Of a DNA stretch of 13,770 bases, positions 1 through 6,645 are shown piece by piece. Numbering within the stretch: the stretch's first letter is position 1; each line of letters begins with the position of its first letter. The stretch covers positions 1 through 13,770 of the forward strand of contig CAJXAS010000024.1 in NCBI GenBank assembly GCA_913050305.1. Direction: 5' to 3'. The stretch is from an uncultured Polaribacter sp. (lineage in GTDB: Bacteria > Bacteroidota > Bacteroidia > Flavobacteriales > Flavobacteriaceae). The notes below the pieces were generated by a model. The model did not search any database, was not told where the DNA came from, and saw only the letters and a list, made by a program, of their open reading frames with translations. A program made the translations under genes and the position numbers.

Positions 1-355
1 CCATATAAAAATCGCAATATGGCGGATTATCAGCTACATTTACTAATTTAGAAACAGCTCTGCAATCTTGCCAAACTTGTACGTTAATTTCTGGAACATC
101 TGTTGTTGCAACCACCATATGCTTACCCGTTAAATACCGTTTATTGTAACTATCTTTAATTAAAGTGACACATCCTTTTTTGGCAAGTGTTATGGTATCT
201 TTTCTAAACATTGGCGAAACGATGGTTACATGCGCATCTGGACTCGATTTTAACAAAAATGTTAATTTCTCTTCCGCAACATTCCCACCACCCACAATAA
301 GTATATTTAAACTTTTTGTCTTTAGAAAAATAGGATATAAATTATTTCTTTCCAT
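1..355 (-). CDS. Precorrin-2 dehydrogenase / sirohydrochlorin ferrochelatase, Met8/CysG-N type (C-terminus cut by window edge)
   Basis: The first 118 codons of a siroheme synthase-type protein are visible, starting at the ATG at 355 and running off the left edge. Residues 18-27 (ILIVGGGNVA) form a Rossmann dinucleotide-binding motif. The stretch VNVADNPPYCDFY near residue 105 matches the conserved segment of the Met8/CysG N-terminal family, and Asp109 aligns with its catalytic aspartate. Family members oxidise precorrin-2 to sirohydrochlorin with NAD and may insert iron to give siroheme. The gene starts 9 bases after the stop of the SUMT gene and is the last visible gene of the sulfur operon. 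Its product would act directly after SUMT to supply siroheme to the reductase encoded upstream. Identity is firm from sequence. Whether it also has ferrochelatase activity cannot be judged from the visible part. Confidence 0.9.
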   Translation of the reverse strand, partial: MERNNLYPIFLKTKSLNILIVGGGNVAEEKLTFLLKSSPDAHVTIVSPMFRKDTITLAKKGCVTLIKDSYNKRYLTGKHMVVATTDVPEINVQVWQDCRAVSKLVNVADNPPYCDFYM

Positions 356-364
356 AAAACACCG

Positions 365-1132
365 TTATGCAATTAATGTTTCTGAATATGTGGCTTGAAT
401 ATTTACTAATACTGCTCTATGCTTTACAACTTCGCCTAGAATAATAATTGCAGGATTGCTTAACTCATTTTCTTTTACAACCTCTAAAATTGTATCTACC
501 GTTCCAATACCTACTTTTTCATTACTTCTTGTTCCGTTTTGAATAATAGCAACCGGTAAATCATTTTTATTTTCTAATTGAAACAACTTTATAATTTCAG
601 GTAATTTTCCCATTCCCATTAACACAACTACTGTTGCATTAGATTTTGCTGCAAGCGCAATGTCTTTTGATAATTTATGTTCTTTTGTAGTTCCTGTAAT
701 TACCCAAAAACTTTCTGCACTTCCACGTTTTGTTACTGGTATGTTTTGAGATGCGGGAACCGCCAACGAAGACGAAATTCCAGGAACCATAGCTGTTGCT
801 ATGCCAAAACTTGTTGCAAATTCCATTTCTTCTGCACCTCTGCCAAAAATAAAAGGATCTCCTCCTTTTAGGCGAACTACATGCCCGTGTGTCTCTGCCC
901 TTGCAACAATTAAATCGTTAATTTGATCTTGTTGATAGGTATAGCAACCGCTGCGTTTTCCCACAAAAATTATTTCTGCATTCGGATTTATGAAGCCTAA
1001 CAATTCTTCATTTACCAGAGCGTCATATAAAACAACATCTGCAGTTTTTAAAACTTTAATCGCTTTTAAAGTAATTAAATCTACATCGCCAGGACCCGCA
1101 CCTACAACTGTTAATTTTGGTATTTTATACAT
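365..1132 (-). CDS. cobA: Uroporphyrinogen-III C-methyltransferase (SUMT)
   Basis: This 255-residue enzyme uses two SAM molecules to methylate uroporphyrinogen III to precorrin-2, the first step toward siroheme. Visible family motifs are VGAGPGD at residues 10-16 (SAM-binding loop), RLKGGDPFIFGRGAEE at 87-102 and VPGISS at 116-121, all characteristic of SUMT. A longer frame opens at 1186, but I chose the ATG at 1132. The protein then begins MYKIPKLTVVGAGPGD, as the family does, and overlaps the reductase stop by only 8 bases (ATGTATAA), which suggests translational coupling. There is no uroporphyrinogen synthase or CysG fusion. Neighbours place it in siroheme supply for sulfite reduction rather than cobalamin synthesis. 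Confidence 0.95.
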   Translation of the reverse strand: MYKIPKLTVVGAGPGDVDLITLKAIKVLKTADVVLYDALVNEELLGFINPNAEIIFVGKRSGCYTYQQDQINDLIVARAETHGHVVRLKGGDPFIFGRGAEEMEFATSFGIATAMVPGISSSLAVPASQNIPVTKRGSAESFWVITGTTKEHKLSKDIALAAKSNATVVVLMGMGKLPEIIKLFQLENKNDLPVAIIQNGTRSNEKVGIGTVDTILEVVKENELSNPAIIILGEVVKHRAVLVNIQATYSETLIA

Positions 1133-3230
1133 AGCTAACTGCTGTTTTTCTATATGCATCAATCTTTGAATAGAACAATTTTGCATCCTTTAAGTAACTT
1201 GCTGCAAATTTTTTTGTAGGTTTTTTATTTTTAATTTGATACACCAAATCATCAAAAGAGCCTTCCAATTCAATTTTATGAGTGGCAACAAATTGCTCTT
1301 GAAAACTACTTATAATCCCTGCCTGCGTGTTTGTTTTTATACCCTCTGAAATTAACAATGCTTTTGCAGTATTTACAATGGCAGTGTATGCATAATAAAT
1401 ACTATCTGAAAACTGATTTTCTTTGAAAGCTTCTTGTGAATTTGTAATTTTTTCTTCGCTTTCAAATAATAAAGTCGCAATCAAATCAATCACAACTCCA
1501 GCACATTCTCCAACTCCGATTGCTTTTACGTATTTTTCTGAGTACCCCCAATCAATAAAATCATCTGGCAATAAATTAGTTGTATCGGACAATCCTTTTA
1601 ACAAATTATAGAAATAAATTTTCCCTTGTCTGTCATAATATTCTAAAAACGATTCTTTTTTCTGTTGATATCTCTCAATATCATTCAATAAAATACGTAA
1701 AGCGTCTGTTCCTCTTTTACTTGGAATTTTGACTAATTTATCTGAAAAACGACCATTTCCGTCTCCTAAAATTCCACCACCAATTAAAACCTGTAACCCA
1801 GGTGCTTGCAAATTACCAACTTTAATAGACATTCCTTGAAAACCAATATGTGCCATATTGTGTTGCCCACAAGCGTTCATGCAACCACTAATTTTAATGG
1901 CAATTTCTTTGTTATTTATATAGGAAGGGTATTCTTCTTCCAATACTTTTTCTAACACCACTGCAATTCCTGTACTACTAGAAATTCCTAAATTACAAGT
2001 ATCCGTTCCTGGGCAAGCAGTAATATCTGAAGTAGAATTATATCCAGCATTTGCAAAACCTAATTTTTGCAATTCAACATAGAAAAAAGGAATTAGATCT
2101 GCCCTAATATGGCGAATTAAAATATTCTGACGCAAAGTCAATCGGATTTCATTAGCCCCATATTTTTTTACTAAATCTGCTAATAATCTTGCTTTTTGCG
2201 TATAGAAATCTCCTAAATGCACTTTAATTCCAATAGCAAATAAACCTTCTTGCTTTTGTTTGATAACATTTGTTTCTTTCCAATTTTGAAAAGCAACTTC
2301 ATCTTTAATTTTTATTACAGGAATTGCTACTTCTTGAAAAGAAATGGGTTGCTCAAAAGCAGTGGTGTTAATTTTAAACGTTTTGTTCTCTAAGGCACTT
2401 ATTTCTTTAGATACTAATTCTAAAAAAACAGCTGTTCCTATCTCTTTTACTAAAAATTTTAATCTTGCCTTTGCTCTTTTTGTTCGTTCTCCAAAACGAT
2501 CAAAAATTCTTAAAACACTCTCTATAGTTGGTATTAAAACATCTTCTTCTAAAAATTCATAGATTACATCTGCATGCCTTGGTTGTGAACCCAAACCACC
2601 ACCTAATAAAACTTTAAAACCTTTTTTAGCAACTCCATCTTCTATTTTAATCTTCGCAATAAAACCTAAATCATGAATAAAACTAATAGCGGTATCATCA
2701 TCTGTACCAGAAAAAGACATTTTAAATTTACGCCCCATTTCTTGACAAATTGGGTTTCTTAAAAAGAATTTAAACGTTGCATCTGCATACGGAGAAACAT
2801 CAAAAGGTTCGGCAGTATCGATTCCCGCAGTTTCAGAAGCTGTGATATTTCTAACGGCATTTCCACATGCTTCACGCAATGTAATATCATCCTTTTCTAG
2901 TTGTGCCCATAACTCTGGCGTTCTATCTAAACTTACATGGTGAATTTGAATATCTTGGCGTGTTGTAATATGCAATCTCCCACGAGAATATTCATCAGAA
3001 ACGTCTGAGATTCTGTGCAATTGTTCGCTTGATACTTTTCCGTATGGTAATTTTATACGAATCATTTGCACACCAAACTGACGCTGACCATATACACCTC
3101 TTGCCAAACGTAAACTTCTAAAACGCTCTTCGTCTATTTTCCCTTCTTTAAATAGCTGAATTTTACGTTCTAATTCTAGAATATCTTTTTCTACTATAGG
3201 ATTCTCTATTTCTGTTCTAAAACTTTGCAT
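1125..3230 (-). CDS. Siroheme/[4Fe-4S] sulfite (or nitrite) reductase with C-terminal HEPN domain
   Basis: A 701-residue hemoprotein with the duplicated NIR_SIR_ferr / NIR_SIR architecture: half-domains near residues 45-110 and 118-260, then 320-385 and 396-530. Siroheme and Fe-S ligands are present: C406-x5-C412 (ACPGTDTC) and C450-x3-C454 (SGCMNAC). Anion-binding residues correspond to Arg91 (TTRQD), Arg127 (NAVRN), Lys168 and Lys170 (RKFK). After about residue 590 there is an extra helical region resembling a HEPN domain (SIYYAYTAIVNTAKALL at 610-626). No R-x4-H RNase motif is visible, so it is unlikely to be a nuclease. No flavoprotein (CysJ) partner is encoded here, so electrons probably come from ferredoxin. 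Its place between cysN and the siroheme genes argues for sulfite as substrate. Nitrite reductases share the same motifs, so specificity is inferred from context. It starts 13 bases after the cysN stop. Confidence 0.92.
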   Translation of the reverse strand: MQSFRTEIENPIVEKDILELERKIQLFKEGKIDEERFRSLRLARGVYGQRQFGVQMIRIKLPYGKVSSEQLHRISDVSDEYSRGRLHITTRQDIQIHHVSLDRTPELWAQLEKDDITLREACGNAVRNITASETAGIDTAEPFDVSPYADATFKFFLRNPICQEMGRKFKMSFSGTDDDTAISFIHDLGFIAKIKIEDGVAKKGFKVLLGGGLGSQPRHADVIYEFLEEDVLIPTIESVLRIFDRFGERTKRAKARLKFLVKEIGTAVFLELVSKEISALENKTFKINTTAFEQPISFQEVAIPVIKIKDEVAFQNWKETNVIKQKQEGLFAIGIKVHLGDFYTQKARLLADLVKKYGANEIRLTLRQNILIRHIRADLIPFFYVELQKLGFANAGYNSTSDITACPGTDTCNLGISSSTGIAVVLEKVLEEEYPSYINNKEIAIKISGCMNACGQHNMAHIGFQGMSIKVGNLQAPGLQVLIGGGILGDGNGRFSDKLVKIPSKRGTDALRILLNDIERYQQKKESFLEYYDRQGKIYFYNLLKGLSDTTNLLPDDFIDWGYSEKYVKAIGVGECAGVVIDLIATLLFESEEKITNSQEAFKENQFSDSIYYAYTAIVNTAKALLISEGIKTNTQAGIISSFQEQFVATHKIELEGSFDDLVYQIKNKKPTKKFAASYLKDAKLFYSKIDAYRKTAVSYV

Positions 3231-3243
3231 GATTTTCTATTTA

Positions 3244-4491
3244 TTATTGGATAAAACCGACACCAACGGTATTGTTTGTTTTTGGATTGATCAAAATAAA
3301 TGCGCCATTTGATTTATTCTGATTGAAGCTATCTACCAATAAATATTTACTTAACTTTATTTGAATAACTCCTATTTGATTCAAAGCTAATTCAGACGGA
3401 TTTTCAATTTTTCCAGAAAAATCTGTTTTTAAAATGCTAGACAATTGTGTGATTTTTGCTTGTGCATCATTTACACCGTGTTTTATATGGTATTTCTGTA
3501 AAACTTGTAAAGGTTCTTTATCCATCCAACAAATAGTTGCGTCTAATTGCTTTGTAATTGTTGGTTCTTCAGCAACTTTTACCAACATGTCTCCTCTACT
3601 TACATTTACATTGTCAACCAACGTAATTGCAACAGAACTTCCGTTTTTTGCAATTTCATATTCCTCATCAAAAAAATGAATACTTTTTATTGTTGATTTT
3701 GTTTGCGATGGAAGGACTATTATTTCATCTCCAATTTCTAGATCGCCTCCGTAGATCTTACCTGCGTAGCCCCTAAAATCATGATATTCATCTGTTTTTG
3801 GTCTAATTACAGTTTGTACAGGAAAACGAACTTGCGTTACTTCTTCGGTAGCTTCAGTATCTAATTTTTCTAAATGATGTAATAAGGTTTCACCTGCATA
3901 CCAAGACATATTTTCAGATTTAGAAGCTACATTATCTCCTTGCAAAGCAGACATTGGTATAAAGGTTAATTGCTGATTTTTATATTCGCTTTTGCTTGCC
4001 AAATACTCAATTTCTCTCTTAATAATATTGTATTTCTCTTCGGAAAAGTCAACCAAATCCATTTTATTAACCGCAATAACAACATCTTTAATTCGAAGTA
4101 AATTATTGATAAAAAAATGACGATATGTTTGTTCTACTACTCCTTTTCTAGCATCAATCAGCACAATTGAAGCTTGCGCAGTAGATGCGCCCGTTACCAT
4201 GTTTCTTGTATACTCTATATGCCCAGGAGTATCTGCAATAATGAAACTCTTTTTTCTTGTTGAAAAATAAATATGTGCCACATCAATGGTGATGCCTTGC
4301 TCACGTTCTGCAACCAAACCGTCTGTTGCTAAAGAAAAATCTAAATAATCGAATCCTCTTTGCCTGCTTTTCTCTTCTATTGCAGCAAGCTTATCATCCG
4401 TTAAGGATTTTGTATCATATAAAAGACGCCCTATTAAGGTGCTTTTACCGTCATCTACACTTCCTGCTGTCGCTATTTTTAGTACGTTCAT
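3244..4491 (-). CDS. cysN: Sulfate adenylyltransferase subunit 1 (GTPase subunit)
   Basis: A 415-residue EF-Tu-like GTPase that drives APS formation by the CysD subunit. The nucleotide-binding motifs are intact: GSVDDGKST at residues 10-18 (P-loop), EREQGITIDVAH at 62-73 (switch I), DTPGH at 87-91 and NKMD at 142-145. The rest fits the beta-barrel domains of CysN. The frame is open to an ATG at 4512, but the ATG at 4491 gives the family N-terminus (MNVLKIATAG) and avoids a repeat-derived leader peptide. The protein ends after the elongation-factor-like domains, so there is no fused APS kinase (CysC) as in NodQ-type proteins. It is separated from cysD by an unusual 123-base spacer. Confidence 0.96.
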   Translation of the reverse strand: MNVLKIATAGSVDDGKSTLIGRLLYDTKSLTDDKLAAIEEKSRQRGFDYLDFSLATDGLVAEREQGITIDVAHIYFSTRKKSFIIADTPGHIEYTRNMVTGASTAQASIVLIDARKGVVEQTYRHFFINNLLRIKDVVIAVNKMDLVDFSEEKYNIIKREIEYLASKSEYKNQQLTFIPMSALQGDNVASKSENMSWYAGETLLHHLEKLDTEATEEVTQVRFPVQTVIRPKTDEYHDFRGYAGKIYGGDLEIGDEIIVLPSQTKSTIKSIHFFDEEYEIAKNGSSVAITLVDNVNVSRGDMLVKVAEEPTITKQLDATICWMDKEPLQVLQKYHIKHGVNDAQAKITQLSSILKTDFSGKIENPSELALNQIGVIQIKLSKYLLVDSFNQNKSNGAFILINPKTNNTVGVGFIQ

Positions 4492-4501
4492 TTTTTTATA
4501 A

Positions 4502-4598
4502 GCTCTTGGCAATTGGCAATTAGCTTTTTAGCTCTTTTCCGTTTACCTTCTATTAAATTTATATCATTTTGCAAAAGGCGAGTAGCCAAAAGCGAAAT
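4502..4598. repeat. GC-led heptad repeats in the cysD-cysN spacer
   Basis: The spacer between cysD and cysN (4492-4614) contains two clusters of 7-base units each beginning with GC on the plus strand. Cluster one has units at 4502, 4509 and 4516, then an 8-base unit at 4523 and another at 4531; the core is GCAATTG followed by GCAATTA. Cluster two has four units at 4571, 4578, 4585 and 4592 (for example GCAAAAG, GCCAAAA). A further near-duplicate of about 14-15 bases follows at 4592-4620, running into the cysD stop region. No promoter or terminator is convincing here. Short AT-rich heptad repeats of this style occur between genes in some bacteria; function is unknown. Confidence 0.6.
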
Positions 4599-4614
4599 TT
4601 TCTAAAGCAAATTT

Positions 4615-5520
4615 CTAAAAATATCCTTGTTGCTTTCTTTTTTCCATAGCAGCCTCAGAACGTTTGTCATCTATTCTTGCACCTCTTTCAGAGATAGAAG
4701 AATCTCTAATTTCTTCTACTACTTTTTTAATATCTACGGCATCAGATAAAACGGCTGCGGTGCAACTCATATCGCCAACAGTTCTAAAACGAACCATTCT
4801 TTCTACAACTGTTTCTTCTTCATCTCTATAAACAACAGCATCTGCTGCAGACCAAATCATACCATCTCGAATAAATGTTTTTCTTTTGTGTGCAAAGTAA
4901 ATAGACGGAATTTCTATTTTTTCTTTTTGAATGTAAGACCAAACGTCCAGCTCTGTCCAATTTGAAATAGGAAACACACGCACATTTTGCCCAAGATCTA
5001 TGCGTCCATTTAGCATATCAAATACTTCCGGGCGCTGATTTTTTTCATCCCATTGTCCGAAATCATCTCTTACAGAAAAAATTCTTTCTTTTGCTCTAGC
5101 CTTTTCTTCATCTCTTCTTGCACCACCTATACAGGCATCAAAACCAAATTCTTCAATAGCATCTAAAAGTGTTTCTGTTTGCAGCATATTTCTACTTGCA
5201 TATCTGCCAGATTCCTCTTTTACGCGTCCGTTATCAATATTATCTTGTACATTTCTTACGATTAACTCTACTCCCAATTCTTTTACTATTTTATCTCTAA
5301 ATGCTACCGTTTCAGGAAAATTATGCCCGGTATCTATATGCATTAATGGAAACGGAATTTTAGCAGGAAAAAATGCTTTTTGCGCCAAACGAACCAACGT
5401 TATGCTATCTTTTCCTCCAGAAAAAAGTAACACAGGTTTTTCAAACTGCGCAACTACTTCTCTAAATATATAAATTGCTTCACTTTCTAAAGCTGCTACT
5501 TGTATTATTCTTTGATTCAT
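4615..5520 (-). CDS. cysD: Sulfate adenylyltransferase subunit 2 (catalytic)
   Basis: A 301-residue ATP sulfurylase subunit of the PP-loop family that forms APS from ATP and sulfate, with CysN hydrolysing GTP. The pyrophosphate-binding motif SGGKDS lies at residues 34-39. Other typical segments are HIDTGHNFPET, GARRDEEKARAKER and the C-terminal KRKQQGYF, a hallmark of CysD. I chose the ATG at 5520, which gives a family-length protein. The in-frame ATG at 5526 (adding Met-Ile) is equally possible, while the frame start at 5550 would overlap the end of cysH. The gap to the cysH stop is only 5-11 bases, so the two are co-transcribed. Confidence 0.96.
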   Translation of the reverse strand: MNQRIIQVAALESEAIYIFREVVAQFEKPVLLFSGGKDSITLVRLAQKAFFPAKIPFPLMHIDTGHNFPETVAFRDKIVKELGVELIVRNVQDNIDNGRVKEESGRYASRNMLQTETLLDAIEEFGFDACIGGARRDEEKARAKERIFSVRDDFGQWDEKNQRPEVFDMLNGRIDLGQNVRVFPISNWTELDVWSYIQKEKIEIPSIYFAHKRKTFIRDGMIWSAADAVVYRDEEETVVERMVRFRTVGDMSCTAAVLSDAVDIKKVVEEIRDSSISERGARIDDKRSEAAMEKRKQQGYF

Positions 5521-5531
5521 AATCATGTCTT

Positions 5532-6140
5532 TTAGATATGCAAACCGCACTCTCTATTGCCTTCTACTTTTGTGGGGTCGAAATAGGTAAACTCATTTGA
5601 CAAACCTTTTTCTTCTAAATACGTATCTAATTCTTTGTCTGTCCAATTATAAAACGGACTTACCTTTAAAATACCGTCTTTGCTCTTAGAAACAATATCT
5701 ATACTATTCCTAAAAGCGGTTTGCCCTTTCCTTAAATTTGTAAACCAAACATCTGGTTGTTGCTCTTTCATAGCTCTAGAAAAAGGCTCTAACTTTACTT
5801 GTTCTGTAAAAATTACATGTTTTGGATCTTCTATAGAGGGCATTCCTAATACCACATTTCTATGCGAAACCGTCTGCCTTGGCACATATAATTGAATGTT
5901 TAAGTTCAATTTTTTAATAACTTCCTCGGCATGCCTATAGGTTTGTTGTGTATTATACCCAGTATCACACCAAACTACCGTCACATCTTTCTTAACCGCG
6001 GTAACTGCATTTAAAATAGCTACTTCATAAGGCCTAAAATTAGTAGTCACTATTGGTTTATGTGCAATAGTAATAGCCCAATTAATTATTTCTTCTGGAC
6101 TTTTATTTTGTAATTCTTTATTTATTTCTTCTAAGTTCAT
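5532..6140 (-). CDS. cysH: Phosphoadenylyl-/adenylyl-sulfate reductase family protein
   Basis: A 202-residue member of the PAPS reductase family that reduces activated sulfate to sulfite using thioredoxin or glutaredoxin. Visible motifs are VVWCDTGYNTQQTYR at about 55-69, WFTNLRKGQTAFR at 132-144, KVSPFYNWTDKEL at 159-171 and the C-terminal ECGLHI with the catalytic Cys198. The only other cysteine is Cys58. The CC...CxxC pattern that ligates [4Fe-4S] in bacterial APS reductases is therefore absent, which by family knowledge favours PAPS as substrate. No APS kinase gene is in this window, so substrate use is unresolved. It is shorter than E. coli CysH (about 244 residues), mainly at the N-terminus. 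It lies 5 bases after the DUF2061 gene. Confidence 0.93.
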   Translation of the reverse strand: MNLEEINKELQNKSPEEIINWAITIAHKPIVTTNFRPYEVAILNAVTAVKKDVTVVWCDTGYNTQQTYRHAEEVIKKLNLNIQLYVPRQTVSHRNVVLGMPSIEDPKHVIFTEQVKLEPFSRAMKEQQPDVWFTNLRKGQTAFRNSIDIVSKSKDGILKVSPFYNWTDKELDTYLEEKGLSNEFTYFDPTKVEGNRECGLHI

Positions 6141-6145
6141 CTATA

Positions 6146-6409
6146 TTATTTACCCCATTTTATATGATTCCAAATTCTTTCATGAAAAAAATACAATAGT
6201 AGTTTTGTTAAAAAATCTATGGTTGCAATAGAGGTAGCCAAACCAATAGCCCCTGTAATCAAGTAAGAAACTATCAAAGTATCTAACGTACCTATGAACC
6301 TCCAACTCAAAGCTTTTGCAAAACTTCGTAAAGGTTTCTCAGAAGTTTTATCTTCTTCAAAACCCCTACTTTGAGTTTTCCCACTAAAAAAAAAATGGTT
6401 TAAAATCAT
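6146..6409 (-). CDS. DUF2061 family small membrane protein
   Basis: An 87-residue protein whose C-terminal half (residues 29-86) matches DUF2061: the segment begins FAKALSWRFIGTLDT and ends FFHERIWNHIKWG. Two membrane helices are predicted by eye at about 38-58 and 58-76, with the conserved HERIW motif after the second. The biochemical role is unknown. It is the first gene of the sulfur operon, ends 5 bases before cysH, and follows the promoter/operator region. From that position it may aid sulfate uptake or activation at the membrane, but this is inference. The N-terminal 28 residues are not part of the domain, and a run of ten T's encodes His5-Phe8, so the start or frame here could vary. 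No alternative ATG is available in frame before the domain. Confidence 0.85.
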   Translation of the reverse strand: MILNHFFFSGKTQSRGFEEDKTSEKPLRSFAKALSWRFIGTLDTLIVSYLITGAIGLATSIATIDFLTKLLLYFFHERIWNHIKWGK

Positions 6410-6432
6410 AGATAATTAATTCAAATCAAACT

Positions 6433-6456
6433 ACCCTATTAGTTTAGTAGGATAAT
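6433..6456 (-). promoter_or_regulatory. Operator-like box 1, at the predicted start site of the sulfur operon
   Basis: The core CCTACTAAACTAATAGG (minus strand, 6451-6435) is an imperfect palindrome with six of seven arm positions paired around AAC. The box begins immediately after the TATGTTTG element, so it would cover the transcription start, the classic place for a repressor site. It matches box 2 at 19 of 24 positions. The adjacent Rrf2-type regulator is the obvious candidate to bind it; this is inference. Confidence 0.5.
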
Positions 6457-6457
6457 G

Positions 6458-6465
6458 CAAACATA
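6458..6465 (-). promoter_or_regulatory. Putative -7 element of the DUF2061-cysH-cysD-cysN operon promoter
   Basis: TATGTTTG on the minus strand fits the Bacteroidota TAnnTTTG -7 consensus exactly. About 17 bases upstream there is only a T-rich TTTT instead of a clear TTTG -33 box, so the upstream element is weak, consistent with a regulated promoter. Transcription would start near 6452, about 43 bases before the DUF2061 start codon. Confidence 0.5.
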
Positions 6466-6513
6466 CACTTAAATTTAAAATTAAAATACAGTAAATTCAT
6501 AAAATAAATACAA

Positions 6514-6537
6514 ACCCTATAGATTTAGTAGATTAAT
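6514..6537 (-). promoter_or_regulatory. Operator-like box 2, upstream of the promoter
   Basis: Same orientation as box 1 and exactly 81 bases further upstream; 19 of 24 positions agree, including CTACTAAA and TATAGGGT/TAATAGGGT-like ends on the minus strand. Its palindrome is poorer than that of box 1 (only the CTA and TAG arms pair). It would sit at about -62 to -85 relative to the predicted start. Confidence 0.4.
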
Positions 6538-6645
6538 AAAAAAAGGAGAATATAATTACGAATATGAAATCGTATGAGACTTACTATTGAAATAAAAATT
6601 AGTATTAAAAACTTAAGTTATAAGATGCATCGAATACAGCGTAGT

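Larger units (their letters stand above)
6410..6645. other. Intergenic region upstream of the sulfur operon
   Basis: These 236 bases separate the Rrf2 gene from the DUF2061 gene and hold no ORF worth calling. Just after the Rrf2 stop there is a weak minus-strand hairpin (TACGA at 6574-6570 with TCGTA at 6561-6557) followed about 12 bases later by a T7 run at 6544-6538, a poor candidate terminator. Further along are two related operator-like boxes and a Bacteroidota-type -7 element, described separately. Confidence 0.6.

Noticed and set aside
677..871. Plus-strand frames lying over cobA and the other minus-strand genes (also 165-398, 1423-1611, 2344-2562, 3434-3679, 4326-4523, 5680-5895, 7921-8103, 9006-9350, 11198-11440)
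   Set aside because: Each is antisense to a well-supported gene and has no protein-like features of its own.
1133..1186. Longer cobA start at 1186
   Set aside because: It would overlap the reductase gene by 62 bases and add residues not seen in SUMT; the ATG at 1132 gives the expected N-terminus.
4492..4512. Longer cysN start at 4512
   Set aside because: The extra seven residues derive from the heptad-repeat spacer, whereas MNVLKIATAG is the family-like start.
6538..6574. Rho-independent terminator after the Rrf2 gene
   Set aside because: The stem is only five base pairs, AT-rich, and about 12 bases from the T-run, so it is mentioned only within the intergenic description.
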